A stretch of 64,000 nt of DNA from Alphaproteobacteria bacterium (GTDB lineage Bacteria > Pseudomonadota > Alphaproteobacteria > Micavibrionales > Micavibrionaceae): assembly GCA_021775915.1 (NCBI GenBank), contig JAJFGW010000046.1, positions 1 through 64,000 on the forward strand, in the 5' to 3' direction. This document shows, in pieces, positions 1 to 8,362 of the stretch. A model generated the notes under the pieces. That model was not told the origin of the DNA. It saw nothing but the letters and a program-made list of their open reading frames with translations, and did not search any database. A program made the position numbers and the translations under genes. How positions within the stretch are numbered: the stretch's first letter is position 1; each line of letters starts with the position of its first letter.

Positions 1-759
1 CAGAAATTCCACAAAATCGCTGATAACAGTGTGCAAATCATTGGTGAGGTCAGCAATCCCGGGCGCTATGATTTAATGCCCGGCGACAAGCTTTCCGACC
101 TGCTGCGCCGCGCCGGCGGCTTAAGCCGCCAAGCCTATCCCGACGGCACGATCTTTAGCCGCAACAGCGAACGCAAAGCTGAAGAATCGCGTTTCCGTAG
201 CGCTGCAAGAGATTTAGAGCGCTCTCTGGCTGTGGCGATGGAAGATGAGGACAAAGCGCCCGATGCCGGCCAAATTGCCATGGCGCGCGACCTTGCCGCC
301 GAGCTGCGGCAGGTTGAGGCGGTGGGGCGCCTTACCGTTGAGGCCGACCCCGGCGTACTCGTGACCCAGCCGGAACTTGATATATTGCTGGAATCAGGCG
401 ACCGTATTTTTATTCCGCGCAGACCATTAACCGTGCGCGTTAACGGTGAAGTCCTCTCTCCGGCCAGCCTTCAATTCCGCAAAGATAAAGACCCGCGCGA
501 TTATATTGCCGAAGCCGGGAGCTATACTTACTACGCCGACAAAAACCGCGTCTTTGCGCTCTATCCGGACGGCAGCGCACAGCCTTTGCAAGTCAGCACA
601 TGGAACCATACAGCCGCCTTTATCCCGCCCGGCTCCACCATCGTCGTACCGCGTGACCCCAAGCCATTTACTTTTATTGAGAGCGCCCGCGACATCAGCC
701 AGATATTATCCAACCTCGCCATCACGGGCATCTTCCTTGATGATCTGAGGGATAATTAA
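1..759 (+). CDS. Polysaccharide export protein with SLBB domains (5' end outside window)
   Basis: The reading frame is open from base 1, so the N-terminus lies outside the window. What remains holds two SLBB/soluble-ligand-binding-like stretches: GEVSNPGRYDLMPGDKL near the start, followed by LLRRAGGL, and VRVNGEVLSPASLQF in the second half, followed by DYIAEAGSY. Between them is a charged helical insert rich in Glu, Ala and Arg. The pattern fits the Wza/GumB/KpsD-type outer-membrane or periplasmic export proteins that form the exit channel for capsule or exopolysaccharide. The C-terminal part (PPGSTIVVPRDPKPF, then a hydrophobic stretch) is typical of alphaproteobacterial members with several SLBB repeats. 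A glycosyltransferase follows after 3 bp on the same strand, supporting an exopolysaccharide operon. The family call is firm; the exact polymer is unknown. Confidence 0.85.
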   Translation, partial: QKFHKIADNSVQIIGEVSNPGRYDLMPGDKLSDLLRRAGGLSRQAYPDGTIFSRNSERKAEESRFRSAARDLERSLAVAMEDEDKAPDAGQIAMARDLAAELRQVEAVGRLTVEADPGVLVTQPELDILLESGDRIFIPRRPLTVRVNGEVLSPASLQFRKDKDPRDYIAEAGSYTYYADKNRVFALYPDGSAQPLQVSTWNHTAAFIPPGSTIVVPRDPKPFTFIESARDISQILSNLAITGIFLDDLRDN

Positions 760-762
760 AAC

Positions 763-1710
763 GTGCTGTTTTCCATCATCACAGTCACCCGCAACAATTT
801 AGAAGGATTGCAACGCACTTACGAATCACTAGCCGCGCAAAGCTTTCAGGGCTTTGAATGGCTCGTCATTGATGGCGCTTCAGATGACGGGACACAGGAT
901 TTTCTAGAATCAATTAGCGCTAATTTCACAAGCGAACCTGATAACGGCATTTACGATGCCATGAATAAAGGCATCGACCAGGCGAACGGCTTTTTATTGC
1001 TATTTCTGAATGCGGGTGATGTTCTTGCCGATCAAAACACACTAAAAGAACTCACAGCATATATAGAAGAGTTACAAACAACACCGGACTTCATTTATGG
1101 CGATGCGCTGGAAGAACGTCTCGGCTCCGAGCCTGCCTACAAACCTGCCCGGCCTTACAAAAAAGCAGCCTATGGCATGTTCACCCATCATCAGGCCATG
1201 TTCTATCGCCGCGATATTCTTGATGATTTGCGTTATGACACGTCTTACAAAATTGCCGCTGATTATAAGTTTACGCTCCAGTTTTTAGAGCGCGCCAAAG
1301 CTGTTATTTACGCCCCCTTCCCGCTATGCCTGTTTGAAAGCGGCGGCATCTCGCAACAAAAAGCAAACCCCGGACGCGCCGAGCAATTCCATATTAGAAA
1401 AGAACTAAACATAACATCGCCCTTACAAAACCGCTTGATTTCTCTGCTGCAAAAAATGGTCTGGACAGCCCGCGAAAGATTTCCTAATCTTTACTGGCTT
1501 ATAAAATCAAAAAATAGGGAGAATAAAATGAGCGACGATCCAGAAAAAAAGTGCTGTAGACATGACTTCGAAGAAAATTCTTGCCCTCACGATCATGGGG
1601 AAGATTCAGAAGAGAAAAGCTGCTGCGACAAAGAAGAAGGCTGCTGCTCAAAAGATGATGATGCGGAAGAAAAAGGCTGTTGCCCGCACCACAAACCTAA
1701 AGAGCCATAA
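763..1710 (+). CDS. Family 2 glycosyltransferase with Cys/His-rich C-terminal tail
   Basis: The first 250 or so residues are a GT-A fold glycosyltransferase of family 2: FSIITVTRNNLEGLQRT at the N-terminus, WLVIDGASDDGTQDFL as the nucleotide-binding strand-loop, and FLNAGDVLAD in the DxD position (here NAGD). It probably transfers a sugar from a nucleotide donor during exopolysaccharide repeat assembly at the cytoplasmic membrane. It starts with GTG 3 bp after the export-protein gene, so the two are likely co-transcribed. The oddity is the last 60 residues (256-315): 9 Cys, 5 His and many Asp, Glu and Lys, unlike any glycosyltransferase tail I know. This part begins at an internal ATG preceded by a good Shine-Dalgarno sequence and may be a separate protein that lost its own upstream stop; see the internal feature. 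Confidence 0.85.
   Translation: MLFSIITVTRNNLEGLQRTYESLAAQSFQGFEWLVIDGASDDGTQDFLESISANFTSEPDNGIYDAMNKGIDQANGFLLLFLNAGDVLADQNTLKELTAYIEELQTTPDFIYGDALEERLGSEPAYKPARPYKKAAYGMFTHHQAMFYRRDILDDLRYDTSYKIAADYKFTLQFLERAKAVIYAPFPLCLFESGGISQQKANPGRAEQFHIRKELNITSPLQNRLISLLQKMVWTARERFPNLYWLIKSKNRENKMSDDPEKKCCRHDFEENSCPHDHGEDSEEKSCCDKEEGCCSKDDDAEEKGCCPHHKPKEP
1528..1710 (+). CDS. Possible separate 60-aa Cys/His-rich metal-binding protein, in frame inside the glycosyltransferase ORF
   Basis: An ATG at 1528 is preceded by AGGGAG at about 1516-1521, a good ribosome binding site at normal spacing. Translation from there gives 60 residues made of CC pairs and acidic-lysine linkers (KKCCRHD, SCPHDHGED, KSCCDKEEGCCSK, KGCCPHH), with 9 Cys and 5 His in total. 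Such composition suggests soft-metal (Zn, Cu, Cd) binding, but I recognise no family. No stop separates it from the glycosyltransferase frame, so the product could be a natural fusion, a protein with dual initiation, or two genes joined by a lost stop or sequence error. The start signals and the abrupt composition change at this Met favour an independently translated product. Confidence 0.4.
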   Translation: MSDDPEKKCCRHDFEENSCPHDHGEDSEEKSCCDKEEGCCSKDDDAEEKGCCPHHKPKEP

Positions 1711-1724
1711 AATTTAAGAATACA

Positions 1725-1760
1725 AAAAACCCCTCACTCTGTTTAGGGTGAGGGGTTTTT
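1725..1760. terminator. Bidirectional intrinsic terminator between convergent operons
   Basis: The inverted repeat AACCCCTCAC / GTGAGGGGTT is flanked by an A-run on the left and a T-run on the right, so it reads as a terminator on both strands. It lies between the end of the glycosyltransferase (plus) and the end of the RND permease (minus), the expected place for a shared terminator. Confidence 0.9.
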
Positions 1761-1761
1761 C

Positions 1762-4700
1762 TTATCCCATCATCCTCCTCAGCAGCTTTTTAAAATCTTC
1801 AATGATCATATAAAGCGCCGGGATAAGAATAAGCGTTAAAAACGTAGCGAACAAAATCCCAAACCCTAACGACACCGCCATCGGAATTAAAAATCGCGCC
1901 TGCATAGATGTTTCAAAAATCATAGGCGCCAAACCAACAAAAGTAGTCAATGTCGTCAGGATAATAGGCCTGAACCGCTGCAGTCCTGCCTGTATGATGG
2001 CATCAAACAAGCTCATGCCCTCTTTGCGCTTTTTATTAGCGTAGTCTATTAAAATCAAAGAATCGTTCACCACAACGCCGGACAGTGCCATCAAACCAAA
2101 CATACTGACCATGCTAAGAGAATACCCCATTATAAAATGACCAAAAACAGCACCGATAGCGCTAAAAGGAATAGCTATCAAAACCATAAAAGGCTGAACA
2201 TAGCTGGAGAATAAAATGGCAAGGATGGCATACATTACAAACAAAACAGCAATCAGCCCCATAAACAGGCTCAACATACTTTTGCGCATATCAGCCTGCT
2301 GGCCTTCGAAAGAATACGACAGGCCGGGGTATCGTTGTTGCAGCGCCGGCAACGTATCTTTTTTAATAGTGGCTATGATTGCGGCAGCCTGTGGCCGCGG
2401 ATCAACATCGGCTTCGACCTTAATAACGCGCCGTCCATCACGCCGGTTAATTGTTGTATAAGCACGGCCCTCTTCCATACTAACAACATCCCGTAACAAA
2501 ACCTCGGACCCATCGGGCGCATGAATAATAAGATTTTTTAAATAATATTGAGAAGAACGTTGCGCCGTAGGCAAGCGCACCAAAACACGAACCTCATTCC
2601 GTCCGCGCTGTTGCTTGAAAACCTCACTACCGTAAAATGAAGCACGCACCTGCCGGGCCACATCCTGTGTTGTCAGCCCCAGCGTATATCCCAGATCTGT
2701 CATTTTAAAATCATATTGTTTCTTTCCTTGCGCCGAACCGTCATCAATATCTTTGGTGTTGGGAAATTCAGCCAAAGCTTCCGCCAATTTTATAGCAGAT
2801 TCATCCAATATATCTGTATCGCTATGGCTTAGCTCCACTGTTAATGCCGCGCCAGCACCAGGCCCTCCACGGTCTGATTGCAGAGAAAGACTCTCCAACC
2901 CGGCCATCGGCTTAAGTTCTTCACGCCACTTTTCCGTGAATTCTTTCGTCGTAATAGGGCGCATGTCCGGATCGGTAAGATAGCTTATTATGTTTATTTT
3001 ATTCTCGGTAATATACGAATATATACCGTCCGAAAGGGCCTCGTTTCCGTTGTCTTCTATAACGGCGCGCGCCGCCTTAATCAGAGTCTCCTCAACGGCC
3101 TTCATTTCCTCTAAAGGCGCCCCAACTTTTAAAGTCGCTTCCGCGAAAGAGAAATCAGATTCAACACTGGGAAACAACACCATCCCCATACGACCACTCA
3201 ACACGTATCCGCCAACAGCTACAAATATTGCCAGAAAAACAGCCAGGGCCAAATAACGGTAATGAATAACGCTATGCAGAGCGGGACCATAAATATCCTT
3301 TATAAAATTCTGAAACCGTTCAGAAAATATTTTTTGTCCGCGAATAAAATGTTTAAAAACTCCACTGGGCAAGTCCGCTGACTTTTTAAAAGTCAGGTGA
3401 GCCGGCAAGATAAAAAGACTCTCAATAAGAGACATTAAAAAAGCAGCAAGAACCACAACAGGAATAACACCAAATATCTTGCCCATATATCCCGGAACAA
3501 AGAAAAGCGGCGCAAAAGCAACCATATTTGTAAGAACACTAACGCTCACAGGTACAGCCATCTCACGCGCACCGGTAACAGCCGCCTTCAAAGGAGATAA
3601 GCCCTTTTGCCGATAATGATAAATATTTTCACCCGAAACGATAGCATCATCAACAACGATCCCCAGTGAAATAAGAAAGGCAAACATAGTAACCATATTC
3701 ACGGTAAAATCAGTCGCTGGAAACAAAAGAAAAGCGCCAAGAAAAGAAATCGGAATGCCCATAGAAACCCAAAAAGCCAAACGAACATCCAAAAACAAGG
3801 CCAAAAACCCAATCACAAGCATCAAACCGAACAAACCATTTTTCATGAGCAAGGCTGCCCGTTGTTCAAACACCACAGAACGATCATTCAAGATAACCGA
3901 TTTTAAATCACCGGGCAGGCTTGCATTAAGAGTAACTAGTTGCTCCTGAACAGCTTTGGAAACACCGGTCGGCGTTTGTTTTCCTACCCTAAAAACAGCG
4001 AGCATAATGGCGGGTTCACCATTAAAAAAAGCATAGTTATTTGAATCGTCAAACCCTTCTTTGATGTCAGCTATGCTACCCAACAAAACCTGGCTTCCAT
4101 TTTCACGCGTGATAATCGGTATGTCTTTAAATTGGCCCGCATAATCCCTGCGCTCACTCATACGGACAAGAATTTCACCGCTTTGCGTATCCAGACTTCC
4201 CCCGCCCAGCTCCAGTGCAGTTTTGCGGATAACATTAGAAATGTCAGACAAGCTCAGCTTATAACGCCGCAAATTTTCCTGAGAAACCTCTATATGAATT
4301 TCATAGTCCCGCGCACCAGACAGCTCCACCGGTCCTATATCAGAGTTCTGGTCTAGTAAATCCCGTGCTTGCTCTGCAGCACTGCGCAATACCCGTTCAT
4401 CTACATCACCTGAAATAATAATATTCAGGACTTCTTCCCGTTCTTTGTTGATAAATACGCTCAAATCTTCGGCATCAACAGGAAATGTTGTAATCTGATC
4501 TACTGCCGTTTTAACATCCTGTAAAACGCGCATCTTTTCATCAAGGTCAAGTATCTCCGCAACAACGCTTCCCGAACCCTCACGAGCCGTTGCCAAAACC
4601 TCACCAATGCCCTCAATATTCCTTATGGCATCTTCTACGGACAGAACAATACCCTGCTCAACCTCAGCAGGGCTGGCGCCAGGATACGACATCTGAACAG

Positions 4701-4875
4701 TAACACTGTCAAAAGCAAAAGCCGGAAACACCTCTTTTGTCGTCTTGAAAAAGGCAAACAAACCGCCCAAAAGAAATATAAGCATCATTAAATTTGCCGC
4801 CACAGGATGCGACGCCGCCCATAAAATAGGCCCGGGCTTTATACCTTCCAGTTCCTCTTTATCAAAGTGAGCCAT
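1762..4875 (-). CDS. RND-family efflux permease (AcrB/MexB-like inner-membrane pump)
   Basis: A proton-driven inner-membrane transporter of the resistance-nodulation-division superfamily. At 1037 aa it has the family length and the repeated layout of one TM helix, a large periplasmic porter domain and a bundle of TM helices, twice over. TM4 carries LGIVVDDAIVSGENIY with the paired Asp (409/410) used for proton relay in AcrB-type pumps; the second-half equivalent, LSGVVVNDSLILIDYANKK, is also typical. The sequence lacks the charged TM4 motif of CusA-type heavy-metal pumps, so a drug- or lipid-like substrate is more likely, but substrate cannot be read from sequence. The start overlaps the end of the adaptor gene by 14 bp. 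This is the last gene of a minus-strand operon of outer-membrane factor, adaptor and permease, closed by the terminator at 1725-1760. Confidence 0.95.
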   Translation of the reverse strand: MAHFDKEELEGIKPGPILWAASHPVAANLMMLIFLLGGLFAFFKTTKEVFPAFAFDSVTVQMSYPGASPAEVEQGIVLSVEDAIRNIEGIGEVLATAREGSGSVVAEILDLDEKMRVLQDVKTAVDQITTFPVDAEDLSVFINKEREEVLNIIISGDVDERVLRSAAEQARDLLDQNSDIGPVELSGARDYEIHIEVSQENLRRYKLSLSDISNVIRKTALELGGGSLDTQSGEILVRMSERRDYAGQFKDIPIITRENGSQVLLGSIADIKEGFDDSNNYAFFNGEPAIMLAVFRVGKQTPTGVSKAVQEQLVTLNASLPGDLKSVILNDRSVVFEQRAALLMKNGLFGLMLVIGFLALFLDVRLAFWVSMGIPISFLGAFLLFPATDFTVNMVTMFAFLISLGIVVDDAIVSGENIYHYRQKGLSPLKAAVTGAREMAVPVSVSVLTNMVAFAPLFFVPGYMGKIFGVIPVVVLAAFLMSLIESLFILPAHLTFKKSADLPSGVFKHFIRGQKIFSERFQNFIKDIYGPALHSVIHYRYLALAVFLAIFVAVGGYVLSGRMGMVLFPSVESDFSFAEATLKVGAPLEEMKAVEETLIKAARAVIEDNGNEALSDGIYSYITENKINIISYLTDPDMRPITTKEFTEKWREELKPMAGLESLSLQSDRGGPGAGAALTVELSHSDTDILDESAIKLAEALAEFPNTKDIDDGSAQGKKQYDFKMTDLGYTLGLTTQDVARQVRASFYGSEVFKQQRGRNEVRVLVRLPTAQRSSQYYLKNLIIHAPDGSEVLLRDVVSMEEGRAYTTINRRDGRRVIKVEADVDPRPQAAAIIATIKKDTLPALQQRYPGLSYSFEGQQADMRKSMLSLFMGLIAVLFVMYAILAILFSSYVQPFMVLIAIPFSAIGAVFGHFIMGYSLSMVSMFGLMALSGVVVNDSLILIDYANKKRKEGMSLFDAIIQAGLQRFRPIILTTLTTFVGLAPMIFETSMQARFLIPMAVSLGFGILFATFLTLILIPALYMIIEDFKKLLRRMMG

Positions 4876-6034
4876 CTATCGCCTTTACTTTCATACCGTC
4901 AACAGGCACTGGAATATTTGAAAATATAATGCTGTCATCTTTTGAAAGACCGGATGTTATATACGTATAGTCTCTATCTTCATAAGCGACCTCAACAGAG
5001 CGAAACTCAAGAACACCATCACTTTGCGCGACATAAACAATATTACCATCCCGCAGCCATGACAAAGGAATGCGCGCTGCCTTTTCGAGCCTCTTTCCTT
5101 CCAGAATAACCTTAACGTAGTCATTCAAGATCAGAGGCAATGCACCCTCATCATTTTCTGTATTTAAAAGCAGCGGGTCAGACACACTGACCAAAAGACC
5201 GGCAAAGCGCGATTCCTGATCCAGCGTTCCGGTTAGTTTTAAAAGCTTACCTTCACGCTGGCCGCGTCCACCATCCATAATGATCGTTGCCGCACTCCCT
5301 GCACTTTTTTCACCGGGAACAATCAACCATTTTAATTCGTTCACCGGAACTGATAGCTCTATCCAATATTCATCTGTATTAACAAGCGTTGCCAGAGTGT
5401 CCTGCGTTGTTACTTTATCACCCAATGTCACCTGCCGGTCTATGACCAGCGCGTTAAATGGAGAGGTGATTTTTGTCCTGCGCAAATCTAGCTTTGCCAT
5501 ATCCAGCTCGGATTGCGCCTTGTCCATTTCTGCCCTGGCCTGATCCAGTTGCGGTGCCCGCAGAGCCAAAGCCGTGTTCTCCAGTTTTTTACCCGTTGTC
5601 CGCGCTAAAATTTCAAGCTCGTCATGGGCCACGTCCTGACGCCCCATTTCAAGCCTGTAATCGGCTTCCGCCTGCTTTAAAAGAGCACTCTGTTTTTTAA
5701 CAACCAGTTCATAATCTTCAATATCTATATAAAGGACGGGGTCATCTTCCAAAAGAAATCCACCAGGGACAAGCTCAGAAGAAGCAATAATAATTTCCCC
5801 GGATATTTGAGGCTTCAAAGAAATCTCCATCGCGGGCATAACCTGCCCCATCGCTTCTATATTCACGGCATAATTTCCAAATTCAGCATGCCCCGTTTCC
5901 ACCAAAAATTCTTGCGCAGGCGGGTGCTGCCGTTTTTTGGCTTCATCAGGATGACTAAAAAACCAAACCCCGACCCCTGCGCCGATGACTAAAACAAGAA
6001 GTGGAAAAACTATTTTAAAAACGAGCTTACCCAT
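4862..6034 (-). CDS. RND efflux periplasmic adaptor (HlyD/MFP family)
   Basis: Membrane fusion protein linking the RND permease to the outer-membrane channel. It begins MGKLVFKIVFPLLVLVIG, a single N-terminal membrane anchor or uncleaved signal, followed by a barrel-sandwich (lipoyl-like) half, an alpha-helical hairpin rich in Glu, Ala and Gln (about 115-190), the returning half with TKITSPFNALVIDRQV, and beta-barrel domains ending in GMKVKAIDG. I place the start at 6034 because GGAAAGGA lies just upstream and the anchor starts right after it; the frame could extend to 6121, but that extra stretch lies inside the preceding gene. The start overlaps the end of the outer-membrane factor by 8 bp and the stop overlaps the permease start, so all three genes are probably translationally coupled. 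Confidence 0.92.
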   Translation of the reverse strand: MGKLVFKIVFPLLVLVIGAGVGVWFFSHPDEAKKRQHPPAQEFLVETGHAEFGNYAVNIEAMGQVMPAMEISLKPQISGEIIIASSELVPGGFLLEDDPVLYIDIEDYELVVKKQSALLKQAEADYRLEMGRQDVAHDELEILARTTGKKLENTALALRAPQLDQARAEMDKAQSELDMAKLDLRRTKITSPFNALVIDRQVTLGDKVTTQDTLATLVNTDEYWIELSVPVNELKWLIVPGEKSAGSAATIIMDGGRGQREGKLLKLTGTLDQESRFAGLLVSVSDPLLLNTENDEGALPLILNDYVKVILEGKRLEKAARIPLSWLRDGNIVYVAQSDGVLEFRSVEVAYEDRDYTYITSGLSKDDSIIFSNIPVPVDGMKVKAIDGSL

Positions 6035-7451
6035 GATGATTTTCCTTTCCCCATCCGCCCAGTCCGACCGCCCGGTAAAGAGAGACACGATCCAGCGCCA
6101 GATTTCGCCGTTCCTGTACAAGCTGCTGCTCTAAAGACTGCACATTTATAAGGCCGTTTAGAACCGACAAATAACTATCACCGCCATTGATATAACTAAT
6201 TTGCGCCTGCTCCAGCGCATTGCGGGAGGCCATAAGTTGTTCTTTCACAGCGGAAATTTTACGGGCCTGATGATGATTTTCCGACAGCGCATCTTCCACT
6301 TCAGCCATCGCATTCAAAACAATTTCCTTATAGGCCTGCAATTTTTCATCCGCGAGCGCGCGCTGCCTTGCATGTTCGGCCCGTCTTTCCCCGCCATCAA
6401 TAAGCGGCGCGGCAAGACCTGCGGCAAGGTTAAGCAACCAAACATCCATAAGACCGGCCAATTTTGTTGCTGTGGTCGTGTGGCTTGCGGACAAATCAAG
6501 ATTTGGCAAGCGCTCTATACGCGCCGCCTCCGCCGTCCAGTCAGCAGACAGGAGTCGTAACCATGCCGCCGTGATATCAGGGCGGTTTTCCAGCAATTGC
6601 GCCGGAACGCCCGTATCGGGAACGGGAACGGTTTCAGGCAAGACAGCCCTACTAACCTGCAAAGGAATAGACGGTGTCCGCCCCGCCAAAACAGAAAGCT
6701 GGTGAAGCACTATTTCTTGCGCGGCCTGTATATCAGGTAATTGTGTTTTGGCACGCGCCAGAACTTCCCGTTGCTGCAAAACATCCAGCGCTTCCGCCGC
6801 GCCATTAGCATAGCGCTTATGTTGCAAATCCAGCACCATTTCATTGGTTTTAATTTGCTCGTTTAAAAGAGATTCCTCTTCGCGCAGCGCCACCAGACGC
6901 AACCAGTTTTCAACAATAGAAGAGCTTAATGTAATCGCCGCCGCGTTAAGATCTTCAGCACTGGCTTGCGCCTCCAAATCACTGGCTTTATAATTTGCGC
7001 GGTTGCCACCCCATATATCCAGCTCATAACCGGCAGCACCGGCAAGAGAAAAATCAGACGGCGTTTTATTATCGCCGCGCGTTGTGGCACGCTCACCGGA
7101 AACACTCAAATCAGGCAATAAATCCGAAAACTCCCGCCGGGCAAGTGCCGCCGCCTGCTCCAGACGTTTGCGGGTCTGGAGAATATCGGGATTACGGGCA
7201 AGCGCCTCTTTCATTAGAGCGTTAAGATCTTCATCTTCATATATTCTCCACCACTGAGACTGCCGGGTATAAGGAGCATCTTTTTCCTCATCCGGCTCCA
7301 AACGGGCAGAAATTTCCGGCTGACGAGCATAGCTATTAGTTAGCATAACTATGTCTCCCCGGCTTCGTTCCGGGGTATTTGCGCAGGCACCAAGGAATAA
7401 TAGTCCCCCGCAAAGCCCGATCAAGCTGTGTTTTTTAAAACCCATGACCAT
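6027..7451 (-). CDS. TolC-like outer-membrane efflux lipoprotein (NodT/OprM family)
   Basis: Outer-membrane channel component of the tripartite RND system. The N-terminus is a lipoprotein signal with lipobox LFLGACAN (Cys23), as in OprM/NodT-type factors. Two long helical repeats follow, with NPDILQTRKRLEQAAALARREFSDLLPDLSVSG-type helices near residues 85-130 and the second repeat near 310-440 (NRPDITAAWLRLLSADWTAEAARIERLPNL, then VEDALSENHHQARK). These are the hallmarks of the PF02321 duplicated domain. ATG codons at 7451 and 7445 are both possible starts and neither has a strong ribosome binding site. It is the first gene of the operon. No dedicated TetR- or MarR-type regulator is adjacent. 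Confidence 0.92.
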   Translation of the reverse strand: MVMGFKKHSLIGLCGGLLFLGACANTPERSRGDIVMLTNSYARQPEISARLEPDEEKDAPYTRQSQWWRIYEDEDLNALMKEALARNPDILQTRKRLEQAAALARREFSDLLPDLSVSGERATTRGDNKTPSDFSLAGAAGYELDIWGGNRANYKASDLEAQASAEDLNAAAITLSSSIVENWLRLVALREEESLLNEQIKTNEMVLDLQHKRYANGAAEALDVLQQREVLARAKTQLPDIQAAQEIVLHQLSVLAGRTPSIPLQVSRAVLPETVPVPDTGVPAQLLENRPDITAAWLRLLSADWTAEAARIERLPNLDLSASHTTTATKLAGLMDVWLLNLAAGLAAPLIDGGERRAEHARQRALADEKLQAYKEIVLNAMAEVEDALSENHHQARKISAVKEQLMASRNALEQAQISYINGGDSYLSVLNGLINVQSLEQQLVQERRNLALDRVSLYRAVGLGGWGKENHHG

Positions 7452-7613
7452 ATATTCGTTACCAGCCCCATAAAAGTTATGTATCTGAACTTAAAGAATC
7501 TTCAAGCTCTACGCTGCAGTTAACGTGCCACTTTAATTTTGAGCAAAATTGTCCCGAAAATAGAGCAAGCCACACACCGGAGCACACAGGAATAAAACAC
7601 TATGAAAAAAGAT

Positions 7614-8171
7614 TTATTGCAGAGTCAGTTCTAATGCTTCCTGCAAAGCATATGCGGTCTCTTTTAGAGCAGGCTCCCAGTCACTACCGGCGCTCTGATC
7701 TGCGCCATCTGATATGTATTTTAAACATGTGAACGGAATATCTAAATCCCGGCATATAAGTGCGAGAACATAAGCCTCCATATCCACTACATTATAGTCA
7801 GAATCGCTGTGGGCGGTTTCAAATGTATCGCCCGTCCCGCATATGGCATGCGGAATACCTTTTACAGCCTGGCCATACTCCAGCAAAACAGGTTGATCAG
7901 AAAAGGGCGTTTGCCATTTTGAAAACCCTAATGAAATGGCGTCCATATCGCGCTGGATAAACTTCGCGCAATGGACAACGCTGCGTGCCTGAAACACAGT
8001 ACTGCCTGCTGTACCTAAATTTATTACGGCTGACGGTCTGTTTTTATGAATATATTGCGCTAATTTCCAGGCCGCGTTGACCTTTCCTACTCCCGTATAA
8101 AGAACGGAGTAGTCATCAAATAAATTTTGACTTTCCTGCTCCAACGCAAAAGTAAGCAACACATCCTTCAT
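7614..8171 (-). CDS. MTA/SAH nucleosidase-like phosphorylase-superfamily protein
   Basis: A short (185 aa) member of the PNP/UDP phosphorylase superfamily, closest in layout to 5'-methylthioadenosine/S-adenosylhomocysteine nucleosidase, which hydrolyses MTA and SAH to adenine and the thioribose product. Visible marks are the N-terminal strand with ALEQESQ (candidate acid Glu11), SAVINLGTAGS (about 47-57), the ribose-binding VDMEAYVLA (Met131-Glu132) and YISDGADQS, whose Asp155 matches the catalytic Asp of the family. It is shorter than E. coli Mtn (about 230 aa), so some loops are trimmed and specificity is not certain. It is the third gene of an ilvE / 54-aa ORF / nucleosidase unit and starts 3 bp after the small ORF. 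AHL synthases release MTA, so a nucleosidase in a unit with a lux-box-like operator makes metabolic sense. Confidence 0.8.
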   Translation of the reverse strand: MKDVLLTFALEQESQNLFDDYSVLYTGVGKVNAAWKLAQYIHKNRPSAVINLGTAGSTVFQARSVVHCAKFIQRDMDAISLGFSKWQTPFSDQPVLLEYGQAVKGIPHAICGTGDTFETAHSDSDYNVVDMEAYVLALICRDLDIPFTCLKYISDGADQSAGSDWEPALKETAYALQEALELTLQ

Positions 8172-8174
8172 TGT

Positions 8175-8339
8175 TTATGTCTCTGAGTTATGTTGTGCTG
8201 CGCTCTTCCTAAGCATTTTTACCAAACGCTCCCAAGCGTCCTGCATAATTACTTCGTCTTCTTCATTCCACTTTTGAGATTGCTCAACCAAATCAGGCTG
8301 ATCTAATTCATCACTACTCTGTTCTTTAGAACGCGACAT
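8175..8339 (-). CDS. 54-aa acidic hypothetical protein
   Basis: A short reading frame with a strong ribosome binding site (AGGAAGGG, about 6 nt before the ATG) and a stop only 3 nt before the nucleosidase ATG, which argues that it is a real, coupled gene. The product starts MSRSKEQSSDELDQPDLVEQ and has a predicted amphipathic helix in the second half (DEVIMQDAWERLVKMLRKSA). It has no signal peptide or membrane segment and no Cys. I do not recognise the family. It sits 23 bp after the ilvE stop, inside the putatively quorum-regulated operon. Confidence 0.6.
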   Translation of the reverse strand: MSRSKEQSSDELDQPDLVEQSQKWNEEDEVIMQDAWERLVKMLRKSAAQHNSET

Positions 8340-8362
8340 TTTTTACCCTTCCTAATTAAAGT

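Noticed and set aside
6035-6121. Longer N-terminus for the RND adaptor
   Set aside because: It lies within the outer-membrane factor gene; the inner ATG has a good ribosome site and starts at the membrane anchor.
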